From Bradyrhizobium sp. 4 (GTDB lineage Bacteria > Pseudomonadota > Alphaproteobacteria > Rhizobiales > Xanthobacteraceae), in the NCBI RefSeq assembly GCF_023100905.1, contig NZ_CP064686.1, forward strand, positions 6,901,001 through 6,965,000: 64,000 nucleotides of DNA, in the 5' to 3' direction. A program made the position numbers and the translations under genes. Positions 16,963 through 25,110 of the stretch are shown here, one piece after another; the first letter of the stretch is position 1, and the number at the start of each line of letters is the position of its first letter. The notes under the pieces are model-generated. The model was not told the DNA's origin. It did not search any database and worked only from the letters and a program-made list of their open reading frames with translations.

Positions 16963-18405
16963 ATGAGCCCCGCCTCGCAGATCTACGCGAAGATCACTGG
17001 TCCCATCGTCATGGTCGGCTTCGGCTCCATCGGCAAAGGCACGTTGCCGCTGATCGAGCGGCATCTCGATTACGACAAGTCGCGCATCACCGTGATCGAT
17101 CCGAAGGACGAGGGGCGCAAGGCTCATTGCGAGAAGCACAATGTGCGCTTCATCCAGAAGGGCGTGACCAAGGACAATTATCGGGAGTTGCTGACCCCGC
17201 TGCTCACTGAGGGCGGCGGCCAGGGCTTTTGCGTCAATCTCTCGGTCGACACCGGCTCAACCGACATCATGGAGCTCTGCAACGAGCTCGGCGCTCTCTA
17301 TATCGACACCGTCAACGAGCCCTGGCTCGGCTTCTATTTCGATTCCTCGAAGGGCCCGGAGGCGCGCTCCAACTACGCCCTTCGCGAAGCGACGCTGGCC
17401 GCCAAGAAGGCGCGCCCCGCGGGCTCGACCACGGCCGTCTCCTGCTGTGGCGCCAATCCCGGCATGGTCTCGTTTTTCGTCAAGCAGGCGCTGCTCAACG
17501 TCGCCGCTGACCTGAAGCTCAATGCGCCCAAGCCGAAGACCAAAGCCGAATGGGCGGACTTGATGCGACAGGCCGGCATCAAGGGCATCCACATCGCCGA
17601 ACGCGACACCCAGCGCTCCAAGAAGCCGAAAGAGCCCGATGTCTTCGTCAACACCTGGTCGGTGGAAGGTTTCCTGTCGGAAGGCGTGCAGCCATCAGAA
17701 CTCGGCTGGGGCACCCACGAAAAATGGATGCCCGAGAATGCGCGCACCCACGAATCCGGCTGCGGCGCCGCCATCTATCTGATGCAGCCCGGCGCCAATA
17801 CGCGCGTGCGCACCTGGTGCCCGACCCGCGGCGCGCAGTATGGCTTCCTTGTCACCCACAACGAGTCGATCTCGATCGCGGACTATTTCACCGTGCGCGA
17901 CGCATCGGGCACGGCGGTCTATCGGCCGACCTGCCACTATGCCTATCATCCGGCTGACGATGCCGTGCTGTCGCTGCATGAAATGTTCGGCCGCGCCGCT
18001 AAGATGCAGGAAAAGCACCACATCCTCGACGAGAACGAAATCGTCGACGGCATCGACGAACTCGGCGTGCTGCTGTTCGGCCATGACAACAATGCCTATT
18101 GGTTCGGCTCGCAGCTCTCCATCGAGGAGACCCGCAAGCTCGCGCCCTATCAGAACGCCACCGGCCTGCAGGTGACCTCCGCCGTGCTCGGCGGCATGGT
18201 GTGGGCGCTGGAAAACCCGAACGAGGGCATCGTCGAAGCCGACGAGATGGATTTCGACCGTCTGCTGGAAATTCAGCTGCCGTATCTCGGGCCGGTCAAG
18301 GGTTTCTACACCGACTGGACCCCGCTGACGGATCGTCCTGGACTGTTTCCGGAAGATATCGACACCAGCGATCCCTGGCAGTTCCGGAACGTTTTGGTGC
18401 GGTGA
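16963..18405 (+). CDS. hss: Homospermidine synthase
   Basis: 480 residues. NAD-dependent: joins two putrescines to sym-homospermidine (or putrescine with spermidine), releasing ammonia; homospermidine is a major polyamine of many alphaproteobacteria. The Rossmann motif VMVGFGSIGKGTLPLIERH is at about 14-32. Family segments include NLSVDTGSTDIMELC, CCGANPGMVSFFVKQALL and GQDNNAYW-like FGHDNNAYWFGSQL. ATG at 16963 with GGAGAAA upstream. Putrescine would come from the ornithine decarboxylase at 14516. Followed by a palindromic repeat. Confidence 0.95.
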   Translation: MSPASQIYAKITGPIVMVGFGSIGKGTLPLIERHLDYDKSRITVIDPKDEGRKAHCEKHNVRFIQKGVTKDNYRELLTPLLTEGGGQGFCVNLSVDTGSTDIMELCNELGALYIDTVNEPWLGFYFDSSKGPEARSNYALREATLAAKKARPAGSTTAVSCCGANPGMVSFFVKQALLNVAADLKLNAPKPKTKAEWADLMRQAGIKGIHIAERDTQRSKKPKEPDVFVNTWSVEGFLSEGVQPSELGWGTHEKWMPENARTHESGCGAAIYLMQPGANTRVRTWCPTRGAQYGFLVTHNESISIADYFTVRDASGTAVYRPTCHYAYHPADDAVLSLHEMFGRAAKMQEKHHILDENEIVDGIDELGVLLFGHDNNAYWFGSQLSIEETRKLAPYQNATGLQVTSAVLGGMVWALENPNEGIVEADEMDFDRLLEIQLPYLGPVKGFYTDWTPLTDRPGLFPEDIDTSDPWQFRNVLVR

Positions 18406-18410
18406 TTGTG

Positions 18411-18500
18411 CCGTCATGCCCGGACTTGTCCCGGGCATCCACGCACTTCTTTCTCGCGACTCCAAGAACGTGGATGGCCGGGACAAGCCCGGCCATGACG
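18411..18500. repeat. Dispersed palindromic element (CGTCATGCCCGG family), copy 1
   Basis: Inverted repeat: CGTCATGCCCGGACTTGTCC at one end and GGGACAAGCCCGGCCATGACG at the other, with GGGCATCCACG and CGTGGATGG inside. Related pieces are at 58025-58060 and 58917-59048. It fills the convergent gap after hss. Confidence 0.8.
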
Positions 18501-18517
18501 CCACAGCTGGCAGTTAG

Positions 18518-18853
18518 CTACTTCCTCTCGATCGGCGGCGCGATCTTCTCGGCTGGCGCCGGCGGCAATGTTGGTTTAGCCGCACCGGCAGCGCCCTGCG
18601 TCTGCGGGTCGGGCCGCGCGGGCTCTGGGGCTGGCGTGGTCGGCCGATCACCGCCGGGCTTGGCCTCCGCAGGCTTGTTCTGATCGTCGGACGGCGTGCC
18701 CTGAAGGGGTTGCGTCGCCTGGGCCGTCTGCATCCGGGTCTCGGCGCGGATTTGCGCCAGCGACATGCCTGACACCACGACGCCCGCCGCGAACAGCGAG
18801 CAGGCAACCATCAGGTCGATCTTCAGTCTGCGCTTCTCATATTGGCCGGGCAT
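18518..18853 (-). CDS. Single-pass membrane protein with Pro/Ala-rich tail, unknown function
   Basis: 111 residues: a basic N-terminus (MPGQYEKRRLKID), one membrane helix or uncleaved signal at about 16-36 (LMVACSLFAAGVVVSGMSLA), then a Pro-, Ala- and Gln-rich, probably disordered tail exposed in the periplasm. No domain is recognised. It lies downstream of mgtC on the same strand with a 100-bp gap. The ATG at 18853 is chosen because it directly precedes the membrane segment. Confidence 0.6.
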   Translation of the reverse strand: MPGQYEKRRLKIDLMVACSLFAAGVVVSGMSLAQIRAETRMQTAQATQPLQGTPSDDQNKPAEAKPGGDRPTTPAPEPARPDPQTQGAAGAAKPTLPPAPAEKIAPPIERK

Positions 18854-18953
18854 GTCGATCACCGCCTTTGTCCGTGGGATCAACGAAATCGCCGGTCCGC
18901 GGTTCCCTGCCCGTGGTGCGGGAACTCGGCGGCTGCGCGCCCAATCGCCGCGC

Positions 18954-19670
18954 TCAGTCCGTGGTGCTGACTTCCCAGGTGGCGTGGCGGACGCCGGGCA
19001 GGTGCTGGAGATCGGTGGCCACTGCATTCAGCTCGTTTGGATCGACGGCGCTCGCGACCAGCTTTGCCACGATCTCGATCAGATCATCCCCGGTTTCGAC
19101 CATTTCGATATCGGCCACCAGATATTTTGCGCTCTCGAGCTTCTCAACGAGCCGGTCACGCATGTCGGGCAAGGCGTCCGATGCGACCGCGAGCTTGAAG
19201 TAATAGGTCGCCTCGGAGGTCTTCTCGTTGAGAGGGATGCGGTTGATGGCGTTGACCAGCGGCCGCAGCATGGTGTTGCCGGCAATGACGAAGACGGTGA
19301 GCGCCGCGGCCTGCGCGACCATGTCGGCGCCGGCGCAGGAGCCGACCGCGGCCGAAGCCCACAGCGTCGCCGCGGTATTGAGCCCGCGCACGTCCATGCC
19401 CTGCTTCATGATGACGCCGGCGCCGAGGAAGCCGATGCCCGAGACGACGTAGGAGATCACCCGCACCGCGCCGTCGGCGCCGGTCAGGTGCATGGCGAGA
19501 TCGACGAAGGCGGCGGCGCCGACCGCGACCAGCACGTTGGTACGCAGGCCCGCGGTGCGCTGCCGGTATTGCCGCTCGGCACCGATCAGCGTGCCCAGCA
19601 CGAAGGCCGTGAACAGGCTGACCAGCGTGTCCGCGAAGTCAGCGAGCTGGAAGGTCGTCAGAAACCGCAT
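18954..19670 (-). CDS. MgtC/SapB family membrane protein
   Basis: 238 residues. The N-terminal MgtC domain (about 12-140) has four to five membrane helices and the signature FVLGTLIGAERQYRQRTAGLRTNVLVAVGAAAF, followed by GIGFLGAGVIMKQ and GLNTAATLWASAAVGSCAG. A C-terminal soluble ACT-like domain covers about 155-238. MgtC proteins support growth at low magnesium and modulate membrane energetics; they are probably not magnesium channels. It begins 30 bp after the WD40 gene stop on the same strand, so it may be the tail of the zinc operon. Confidence 0.9.
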   Translation of the reverse strand: MRFLTTFQLADFADTLVSLFTAFVLGTLIGAERQYRQRTAGLRTNVLVAVGAAAFVDLAMHLTGADGAVRVISYVVSGIGFLGAGVIMKQGMDVRGLNTAATLWASAAVGSCAGADMVAQAAALTVFVIAGNTMLRPLVNAINRIPLNEKTSEATYYFKLAVASDALPDMRDRLVEKLESAKYLVADIEMVETGDDLIEIVAKLVASAVDPNELNAVATDLQHLPGVRHATWEVSTTD

Positions 19671-19700
19671 GGCCCCATCTACGGTCGGAACGATGACAGA

Positions 19701-20720
19701 TTAAAGCTCCAGCAGGCCGCCGTCCCCATTTTCGTCGGCAAACGCCAGCAGCGTCCCCTTGGCATTCCAGGCGAGCGCGGCCACCGGCGGGGTGCCATTG
19801 CGGCGGACGAGGATCTCGGCGCCGTCCTCCAGACGCACCATCAGCACGGTGCCGTCGCTATAGCCGGCGGCGAAGATGTCGTTCCTGGGATGGCAGGCAA
19901 CGACCGACACGCGCGCCTGCAGCGGCGCGAGCATCGCAGGCTCCTTGCCCATCGGGCCGTCCTTGCTGGCGAACGGCCATATGATGACGGTGTCGGCGCC
20001 CGAAGTCGCGAGCCCCTTGCCGCCCGCGCTCCACGACATCGAGCGGACGCGGCCGGGATAGCCGGTCATGCGCATGTGCCTGTTGTCGGCAAGCCGCCAG
20101 CCGTGCAGCGCCGATTCGTGCATCGTGGTGACCAGGAATTTGTTGTCCGGGCTGAAGGTAACGCCGAGATGCGAGCCGGCCCAGGGCAGGAATTCGGCCG
20201 ATCCCGCCATGTTGGGAAACCACAGCGTCGCGCCGTTGTAATGGGCGATCGCGAGACGCTGGCCCTTCGGCGCAAACGCGAGGCCGCCGACGGTCGAGGG
20301 CACCTCGAGCGACTTCTCCTCGCTCTTGCCGCTCTTGAAGAAAGCGGTCTTGCCGGCCGACCAGGCGTAGGCACCGTCCGGATGCAGCGCTACCGCATCG
20401 ATCCAGCGCCGCTTCGGGTCGGTGGCAAGCAGCGTCACCTCGCCCTTGGCGTCGAGCGACACGACTTTTCCATCGTCGCCGCCCATCACGAGGCGCTTGC
20501 CGTCGGAGGCGGCCGAGAGAATGCCGCCGCTGTGCACGGCGACCTTGCTGATCTCACCCTGGCCATCCACGAACGCAACGTTCTCCTCGCCGCCAACGAA
20601 GGCGGCGCGAGGCCCAAGGAAATGCACGGAGGTCACGACCGTCCCGAGCGCGAGCGGCTTGACGCGCTCGGTGACGGAGACGATCGAGGCGCAATCGGCG
20701 GGCGGCGTAAACTCTTTCAT
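19701..20720 (-). CDS. WD40-repeat beta-propeller protein in the zinc operon
   Basis: 339 residues with no signal peptide. Several WD-type repeats recur about every 40 residues (for example SAASDGKRLVMGGDDGKVVSLD, GVTFSPDNKFLVTTMHESALHGWRL, SMSWSAGGKGLATSGADTVIIWPF, ALAWNAKGTLLAFADENGDGGLLEL), enough for about seven blades. It probably works as a protein-binding scaffold in the cytoplasm. The start ATG overlaps the cobW stop by one base (TGATG); a GTG three bases earlier is possible. Tight coupling to a COG0523 zinc GTPase suggests a partner role in zinc allocation; this is inference. The periplasmic propeller AztD of another zinc system differs by being exported. Confidence 0.85.
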   Translation of the reverse strand: MKEFTPPADCASIVSVTERVKPLALGTVVTSVHFLGPRAAFVGGEENVAFVDGQGEISKVAVHSGGILSAASDGKRLVMGGDDGKVVSLDAKGEVTLLATDPKRRWIDAVALHPDGAYAWSAGKTAFFKSGKSEEKSLEVPSTVGGLAFAPKGQRLAIAHYNGATLWFPNMAGSAEFLPWAGSHLGVTFSPDNKFLVTTMHESALHGWRLADNRHMRMTGYPGRVRSMSWSAGGKGLATSGADTVIIWPFASKDGPMGKEPAMLAPLQARVSVVACHPRNDIFAAGYSDGTVLMVRLEDGAEILVRRNGTPPVAALAWNAKGTLLAFADENGDGGLLEL

Positions 20721-21757
20721 CACGAGACGATGCAGCTCTCAAAACCCTGGCGAATGAGATCTTGCGGCAATTCGCGACCGATGAAGACGAGGCGGCTCTC
20801 GCGCGGCTCGCCGTCCTTCCATTTGCGCTGGTGATTGCCCTCCAGCATCATGTGCACGCCCTGGAAGACGTAGCGGTCGTCGTCGTCGTGGAAAGCGAGG
20901 ATGCCCTTGGAGCGCAGGATCTTGCCGCCCTCCACCTGCACCAGATTCTGGAGCCAGGGCATGAACACGTTCGGATCAAGCGGCTTGTCGGTCTTGAGCG
21001 ACAGCGATTGCATGTCCTCGTCGTGATAGTGCTTCAGGCCGTGGCCGTGATCATGATCGTGACCGTGGTGATGATGATCATGGTCGTGGTCATGATCCTC
21101 GGCATTCAGGAAGTCCGGCTCGATGTCGAGGATGCGGTCGAGGTCGAAAGCGCCGCGGTCGAGCACGTCCGCCAAAGCCACCGAGCAGCGCTCGGTGCGG
21201 TGCAGCTTCGCATAGGGGTTGATGGCGCGGATGCGAGCCTCGACCTCGGCAAGCTCGGCCTTGGTGACGAGATCGGTCTTGTTCAGCACGATGACGTCGG
21301 CAAAGGCGATCTGGTTCTTGGCCTCGGGTGCATCCTTGAGACGGTCGGACAGCCACTTGGCATCCGCAACCGTGACGACCGCGTCAAGGCGCGCGTTCTT
21401 CTGCACGTCCTCGTCGACGAAGAAGGTCTGGGCCACCGGTGCCGGATCGGCAAGACCGGTGGTCTCGACGATGATGGCGTCGAACTTGCCCTTGCGCTTC
21501 ATCAGGCCTTCCATGATGCGCACGAGATCGCCGCGCACGGTGCAGCAGATGCAGCCGTTGTTCATCTCGAACACTTCCTCATCGGCGCCGATGATGAGGT
21601 CGTTGTCGATGCCTATCTCGCCGAACTCGTTGACGATGACGGCGTACTTCTTGCCGTGGTTTTCCGACAGGATGCGGTTCAACAGCGTGGTCTTGCCGGC
21701 ACCGAGATAGCCGGTCAGGACGGTCACGGGAATTTTTGGGGCGGTCGCTTCAGACAT
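20720..21757 (-). CDS. CobW/COG0523 GTPase, zinc metallochaperone-like
   Basis: 345 residues. G3E GTPase: Walker A GYLGAGKTT at 16-24, the family's metal-binding CICC at 69-72 (CxCC), Walker B/switch ETTGLADP, and NKTD for guanine. A His/Asp-rich linker (about 219-246) is followed by the CobW C-terminal domain. COG0523 proteins of the ZagA/ZigA/ZNG1 type deliver zinc to client enzymes during starvation. Its place behind a zinc ABC transporter and Zur-type operator supports that over a cobalamin role. GGAG precedes the ATG. It lies 54 bp after the binding-protein gene and overlaps the WD40 gene. Confidence 0.92.
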   Translation of the reverse strand: MSEATAPKIPVTVLTGYLGAGKTTLLNRILSENHGKKYAVIVNEFGEIGIDNDLIIGADEEVFEMNNGCICCTVRGDLVRIMEGLMKRKGKFDAIIVETTGLADPAPVAQTFFVDEDVQKNARLDAVVTVADAKWLSDRLKDAPEAKNQIAFADVIVLNKTDLVTKAELAEVEARIRAINPYAKLHRTERCSVALADVLDRGAFDLDRILDIEPDFLNAEDHDHDHDHHHHGHDHDHGHGLKHYHDEDMQSLSLKTDKPLDPNVFMPWLQNLVQVEGGKILRSKGILAFHDDDDRYVFQGVHMMLEGNHQRKWKDGEPRESRLVFIGRELPQDLIRQGFESCIVS

Positions 21758-21811
21758 AACAACTCCGGACTTCGGGCTTTTCGCGCGACGCGAGGCGGGG
21801 TGGCCCCTGCC

Positions 21812-22675
21812 CTAGTGGTCAAGCGCGCTGGTCAGGGCCTTTATATTGTGCCTGACCATATCAATGTAAGTGGGTGCAGGCCCCTTTTCGCCGGTCAAAC
21901 CGTCCGAAATCAGGGTCCCACCGACTTTTGAGCCGGTCTCCGCCGCGATCCGCCGGATCAGCCGGTCGTCGCTGATATTTTCCAGGAACACGGCCGGGAT
22001 TTTTTGGGCCTTGATCTGGCCGATGATGGTGGCGATGTCCCGCGCGCTGGGCTCGGTTTCCGTCGAGACGCCCAAGGGCGCGATGAACCTGACGCCGTAT
22101 TCGGCGGCGAAATACCCGAAGGCGTCATGGGTCGAGATCACCTTGCGCCGCTCCTGCGGGATTTTGGCCACGGCTTCGCGGACCTCGCGGTCGAGCGTTT
22201 CGAGCTTTTCCAGATAGGCCTTGGCCTGGGCGCGGAAGAACTCCGCATCATCTGGGTCGGCCGTAGCCAGCGCATCGGCGATGTCGGTGACGTAGATTTT
22301 GGCGTTGGGGACGGACTGCCAGCCATGCGGGTCTGCGGCAGAGCCGAGCTTGAGCGGCGCGATGCCCGCGCTCGCGGTGACCACCTGCGCCTTGCTTCCC
22401 GAGGACTGCACGAGGCGCGGCAGCCAACCCTCGAGACCAAGCCCGTTGACGACGACGAGATTTGCGTCCGCGATCCGCTTCGCATCGCTTGGCGCGGGCG
22501 TGTAGACGTGGACGTCGCTGTCGGCCCCGACCAGCGTCGTCAGATTGATCCGGTCGCCGCCGACATTGCGGACGAAATCGGCGAGGATCGAGAAGCTCGC
22601 GACGACCTTCAGTTGCTCCGCGGCGTGCAGCGGCGAGGCAATCAGCAAAAGCACACAAAGCAGGATGCGCCGCAT
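21812..22675 (-). CDS. znuA: Zinc ABC transporter substrate-binding protein (ZnuA/AztC-like)
   Basis: 287 residues with a signal peptide (residues 1-18, MRRILLCVLLLIASPLHA). Cluster A-I metal-binding fold with likely ligands H56 (DVHVY), H117 (DPHGW), H183 (STHDAFGYF) and D258 (ISDGLTG). Three His plus Asp, with His rather than Glu at the third position, favours zinc over manganese. The His-rich loop of classical ZnuA is missing, as in AztC. It captures Zn2+ in the periplasm for the permease encoded just upstream (6-bp gap). The ATG at 22675 is chosen because it directly begins the signal peptide. Confidence 0.88.
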   Translation of the reverse strand: MRRILLCVLLLIASPLHAAEQLKVVASFSILADFVRNVGGDRINLTTLVGADSDVHVYTPAPSDAKRIADANLVVVNGLGLEGWLPRLVQSSGSKAQVVTASAGIAPLKLGSAADPHGWQSVPNAKIYVTDIADALATADPDDAEFFRAQAKAYLEKLETLDREVREAVAKIPQERRKVISTHDAFGYFAAEYGVRFIAPLGVSTETEPSARDIATIIGQIKAQKIPAVFLENISDDRLIRRIAAETGSKVGGTLISDGLTGEKGPAPTYIDMVRHNIKALTSALDH

Positions 22676-22680
22676 CGCTA

Positions 22681-23550
22681 TCACGCTTCCAGATGCCGGC
22701 CGGGAAACAGCTGCCTGACGACGCCGCCGACCCGGCCGAACAGGACGGAGACGGTGTAAAGCGCGCTCGCCACCAGAATGATCGCAGGGCCCGAGGGCAC
22801 ACGGGTCTGGAACGACAGCACGAGACCTGCATAGCCGGAGACTGCGGCAGCGACGACCGCGATGCAAATCATGACGGTGAGATCGCGCGACCAGAACCGC
22901 GCTATGCCGGCCGGCAGGATCATCAGACCGACCGCGAGCAGCGTGCCGAGCGCCTGAAAGCCGTTGACGAGGTTGATCACGACCAGCGCGAGGAAAGCGA
23001 GATGCGCAGGCCCGCCAGCCCGGCTCACGGTGCGCAAGAACAAGGGGTCGACACTTTCGATCACCAGCGGCCGGTAGATCACCGCGAGCACCAGCAGCGT
23101 CACCGTGGCGTTGAAGGCGACGACCAACAGCGTATGGTCGTCCATCGCGAGAATATTGCCGAACAGCACGTGCAGCAGGTCGATATTGGTGCCCTTGATC
23201 GAGACGATCGTCACGCCCAGCGCCAGCGATGCCAGATAGAAGGTCGCGAGCGAGGCATCTTCCTTCAACCCGGTCGAGCGCGCGACGAGGCCTGCGAGGA
23301 TCGCGACGGCAAAACCTGCGATCAGGCCTCCGGCCGTCATCGCGAACAGATTGAGACCTGAGAGCAGAAAACCGACAGCGGCGCCGGGAAGGATTGCATG
23401 TGCCATGGCGTCGCCGACCAGGCTCATCCGCCGCAACATCAGGAACACGCCGATCGGCGCACCCGCGAGCGACAGCGCGATGACGGCCGCAAGCGCACGT
23501 CGCATGAACTCGAATTCGGTGAACGGGCCGATCAGCGCGTCATAGAGCAT
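22681..23550 (-). CDS. znuB: Zinc ABC transporter permease (ZnuB/AztB-like)
   Basis: 289 residues with about eight or nine hydrophobic helices, the ABC-3 permease family. Signatures: LAGAPIGVFLMLRRMSLVGDAMAHAILPGAAVGFLLSG near the N-terminus and LLAVGLMILPAGIARFW in the last third. Forms the inner-membrane channel with the ATPase at 23557 (6-bp gap) and the binding protein at 21812. Metal preference is inferred from the operon, not from the permease itself. Confidence 0.9.
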   Translation of the reverse strand: MLYDALIGPFTEFEFMRRALAAVIALSLAGAPIGVFLMLRRMSLVGDAMAHAILPGAAVGFLLSGLNLFAMTAGGLIAGFAVAILAGLVARSTGLKEDASLATFYLASLALGVTIVSIKGTNIDLLHVLFGNILAMDDHTLLVVAFNATVTLLVLAVIYRPLVIESVDPLFLRTVSRAGGPAHLAFLALVVINLVNGFQALGTLLAVGLMILPAGIARFWSRDLTVMICIAVVAAAVSGYAGLVLSFQTRVPSGPAIILVASALYTVSVLFGRVGGVVRQLFPGRHLEA

Positions 23551-23556
23551 CGAATA

Positions 23557-24312
23557 TCAAGCCGCCCGTGAGCGGGCATCATCGGCCGAGCAGGCGGCGG
23601 CGCTATCGTCGAAGGCTTCGCACATCCGCATCGCGACCATCAGGTTTTCCGGCGTCAGCACCTCCGCCGTCGGCCCCCACGCCACGGGACCGCGCGCCAG
23701 CACTAGCGTCTCGCTGAAATGGGTGCGCACCATCTCCATGTCGTGCAGCGCGGCGAGCACGGTGCGGCCCTCGCCATGCCAGTGCTTCACCAGCGTCAGC
23801 AGATCGGCCGTCGTCTTGCTGTCGATGGCGTTGAAGGGCTCGTCGAGCACGATCAGCCGCGCGTCCTGGAGCAGTACGCGCGCGAACAGCACGCGCTGCA
23901 TCTGGCCGCCCGAGAGTGTGCCGATCGGGCGGTTCTCGAAGCCGTTGAGGCCAACGGAAGCGATCGCGCGGAGGATCTTTTCGCGCGCCGCCTTGCCGAT
24001 GCCGCCGAACAGGCCGGTCCCACGCCACAGACCGGTGGCAACGAAGTCCAGCACCGAGATCGGGAAGCTGCGGTCGATCTCCGCGCTCTGCGGCAGATAG
24101 GCGATATCGCGGCTGTCGAGCCCGCCGAGATGGATGCTGCCGTCGAGCGGCCTGAGGATGCCGACGATGCCGCGCAGCAGCGTCGACTTGCCGGCGCCGT
24201 TCGGGCCGATCACGGCCAGCAACGCACCCGGCGCGACCTCACCATTGAGATGGTGCACGGCCGGATGGCGGTCATAGCCGAGCGTAACGTTGTGAAAATG
24301 CAGCGCCGCCAT
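23557..24312 (-). CDS. znuC: Zinc ABC transporter ATP-binding protein (ZnuC/AztA-like)
   Basis: 251 residues. Walker A GPNGAGKST at about 37-45, Q-loop in AYLPQSAEID, ABC signature LSGGQMQRV, Walker B RLIVLDEPF and the switch His in ALHDM. Powers zinc import. The ATG at 24312 has GAGG five bases upstream; a GTG at 24318 that overlaps the previous stop as GTGA is an equally good coupled start. Same operon as the His-rich gene before it and the permease after it. Confidence 0.9.
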   Translation of the reverse strand: MAALHFHNVTLGYDRHPAVHHLNGEVAPGALLAVIGPNGAGKSTLLRGIVGILRPLDGSIHLGGLDSRDIAYLPQSAEIDRSFPISVLDFVATGLWRGTGLFGGIGKAAREKILRAIASVGLNGFENRPIGTLSGGQMQRVLFARVLLQDARLIVLDEPFNAIDSKTTADLLTLVKHWHGEGRTVLAALHDMEMVRTHFSETLVLARGPVAWGPTAEVLTPENLMVAMRMCEAFDDSAAACSADDARSRAA

Positions 24313-24314
24313 GG

Positions 24315-24566
24315 TCACCTCATTGCCAGGAAGACCACGCCCCAGAGCACGGCGCAGACCGCGAGCGCGGCCGCGAGGCGGGCGGCCATCGTCATGCGCA
24401 GGATCGACCAGTGCGCCGCCTGAGCCGGATGCGGAGAGGCCGCATCGTGGACATGGGCGTGGGTGTTAAGCGGGTGGCTGTGATCGTGTCCGTGCGAATG
24501 CCCGTGATCATGGGAATGGCCATGAGCATAGTCGTGATGATGGGCTGGGGACGCGGCGGGAACCAT
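24315..24566 (-). CDS. His-rich single-pass membrane peptide, first gene of the zinc operon
   Basis: 83 residues: about 17 histidines within the first 52 residues, in HGHSHDH-type runs, followed by a membrane helix at about 60-81 (AARLAAALAVCAVLWGVVFLAM). No known domain. The His-rich arm probably binds zinc and could buffer it or feed the transporter encoded directly downstream. No clear ribosome site exists; the ATG is only 7 bp from the Zur-type palindrome, so the transcript may be nearly leaderless, or translation could start further in. The composition alone does not prove it is made. Confidence 0.7.
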   Translation of the reverse strand: MVPAASPAHHHDYAHGHSHDHGHSHGHDHSHPLNTHAHVHDAASPHPAQAAHWSILRMTMAARLAAALAVCAVLWGVVFLAMR

Positions 24567-24572
24567 GCCGAA

Positions 24573-24589
24573 ACGTTATATTATAACAT
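24573..24589 (-). promoter_or_regulatory. Zur-type operator overlapping a -10 box
   Basis: The near-perfect palindrome ACGTTATATTATAACAT has arms GTTATA and TATAAC around one base, matching the alphaproteobacterial Zur box style. On the minus strand it contains TATAAT 13 bases before the His-rich gene's ATG, so bound repressor would cover the -10 element. It is the only such site seen in the window. Confidence 0.75.
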
Positions 24590-24609
24590 TACCCCTGTCC
24601 ACGCCGGGC

Positions 24610-25110
24610 TCAAGGCTTGCCAATCACCATGGAAATGGCGGCGGCGACGAACGGGAACGGCAGCGAGACCGCACAGCGGAACCAGACGAAACGGGCCGGC
24701 ATGAAGGGCATTTCCCACAAAATCACCCGCTGGAAGGCAAACAGCGCCCAGGCGACGACATAGGCGACCACCTGCGGCACCCCACCGCCCGATTTCAGCG
24801 CCACCGTACCGATGGAGAACCCGATCACCGGGCCGCCGGGCGTCGCGGCCCCGGCGACCACGGCAGTCGCGACCCCGAGCCAGCCGCTGTCCGGGCCTAG
24901 CCAGCCGCTGATCACCTCCTGCGGGATGATGGCGGCGATGTAGCCGGAGCCGATCACCCCCAGCGCGATCCGTGGCACGATGTTGATGAAGTCCATCGAG
25001 CCTTCGCGCAGCGAGGCCTTGAACACCGGTGGGCCGCGGCGAAAGGCGATCAGGCCAACGCCGAACACCGAGCCCCACAACAGGATGTCGATCAGGAGCG
25101 CGGCGCTCAA
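24610..25110 (-). CDS. Half-size permease (ArsP_1/DUF318-type), subunit B
   Basis: 166 residues with about four or five membrane helices. One repeat of the PF03773-type permease fold: IVPRIALGVIGSGYIAAIIPQEVISGWLGPDSG then ATAVVAGAATPGGPVIGFSIGTVALKSGGG. The PGGP loop matches the same position in the neighbouring 25107 gene. Full permeases of this family have two such halves in one chain; here each is a separate gene and the two overlap by 4 bp, so they probably form a heterodimer. Substrate unknown; relatives export organoarsenicals. The stop lies just upstream of the Zur-type operator. Confidence 0.78.
   Translation of the reverse strand: MSAALLIDILLWGSVFGVGLIAFRRGPPVFKASLREGSMDFINIVPRIALGVIGSGYIAAIIPQEVISGWLGPDSGWLGVATAVVAGAATPGGPVIGFSIGTVALKSGGGVPQVVAYVVAWALFAFQRVILWEMPFMPARFVWFRCAVSLPFPFVAAAISMVIGKP

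Noticed and set aside
20720..21757. Cobalamin-synthesis CobW
   Set aside because: No other cobalamin genes are present; the zinc ABC transporter, Zur-type operator and CxCC/His-rich features point to the zinc branch of COG0523.
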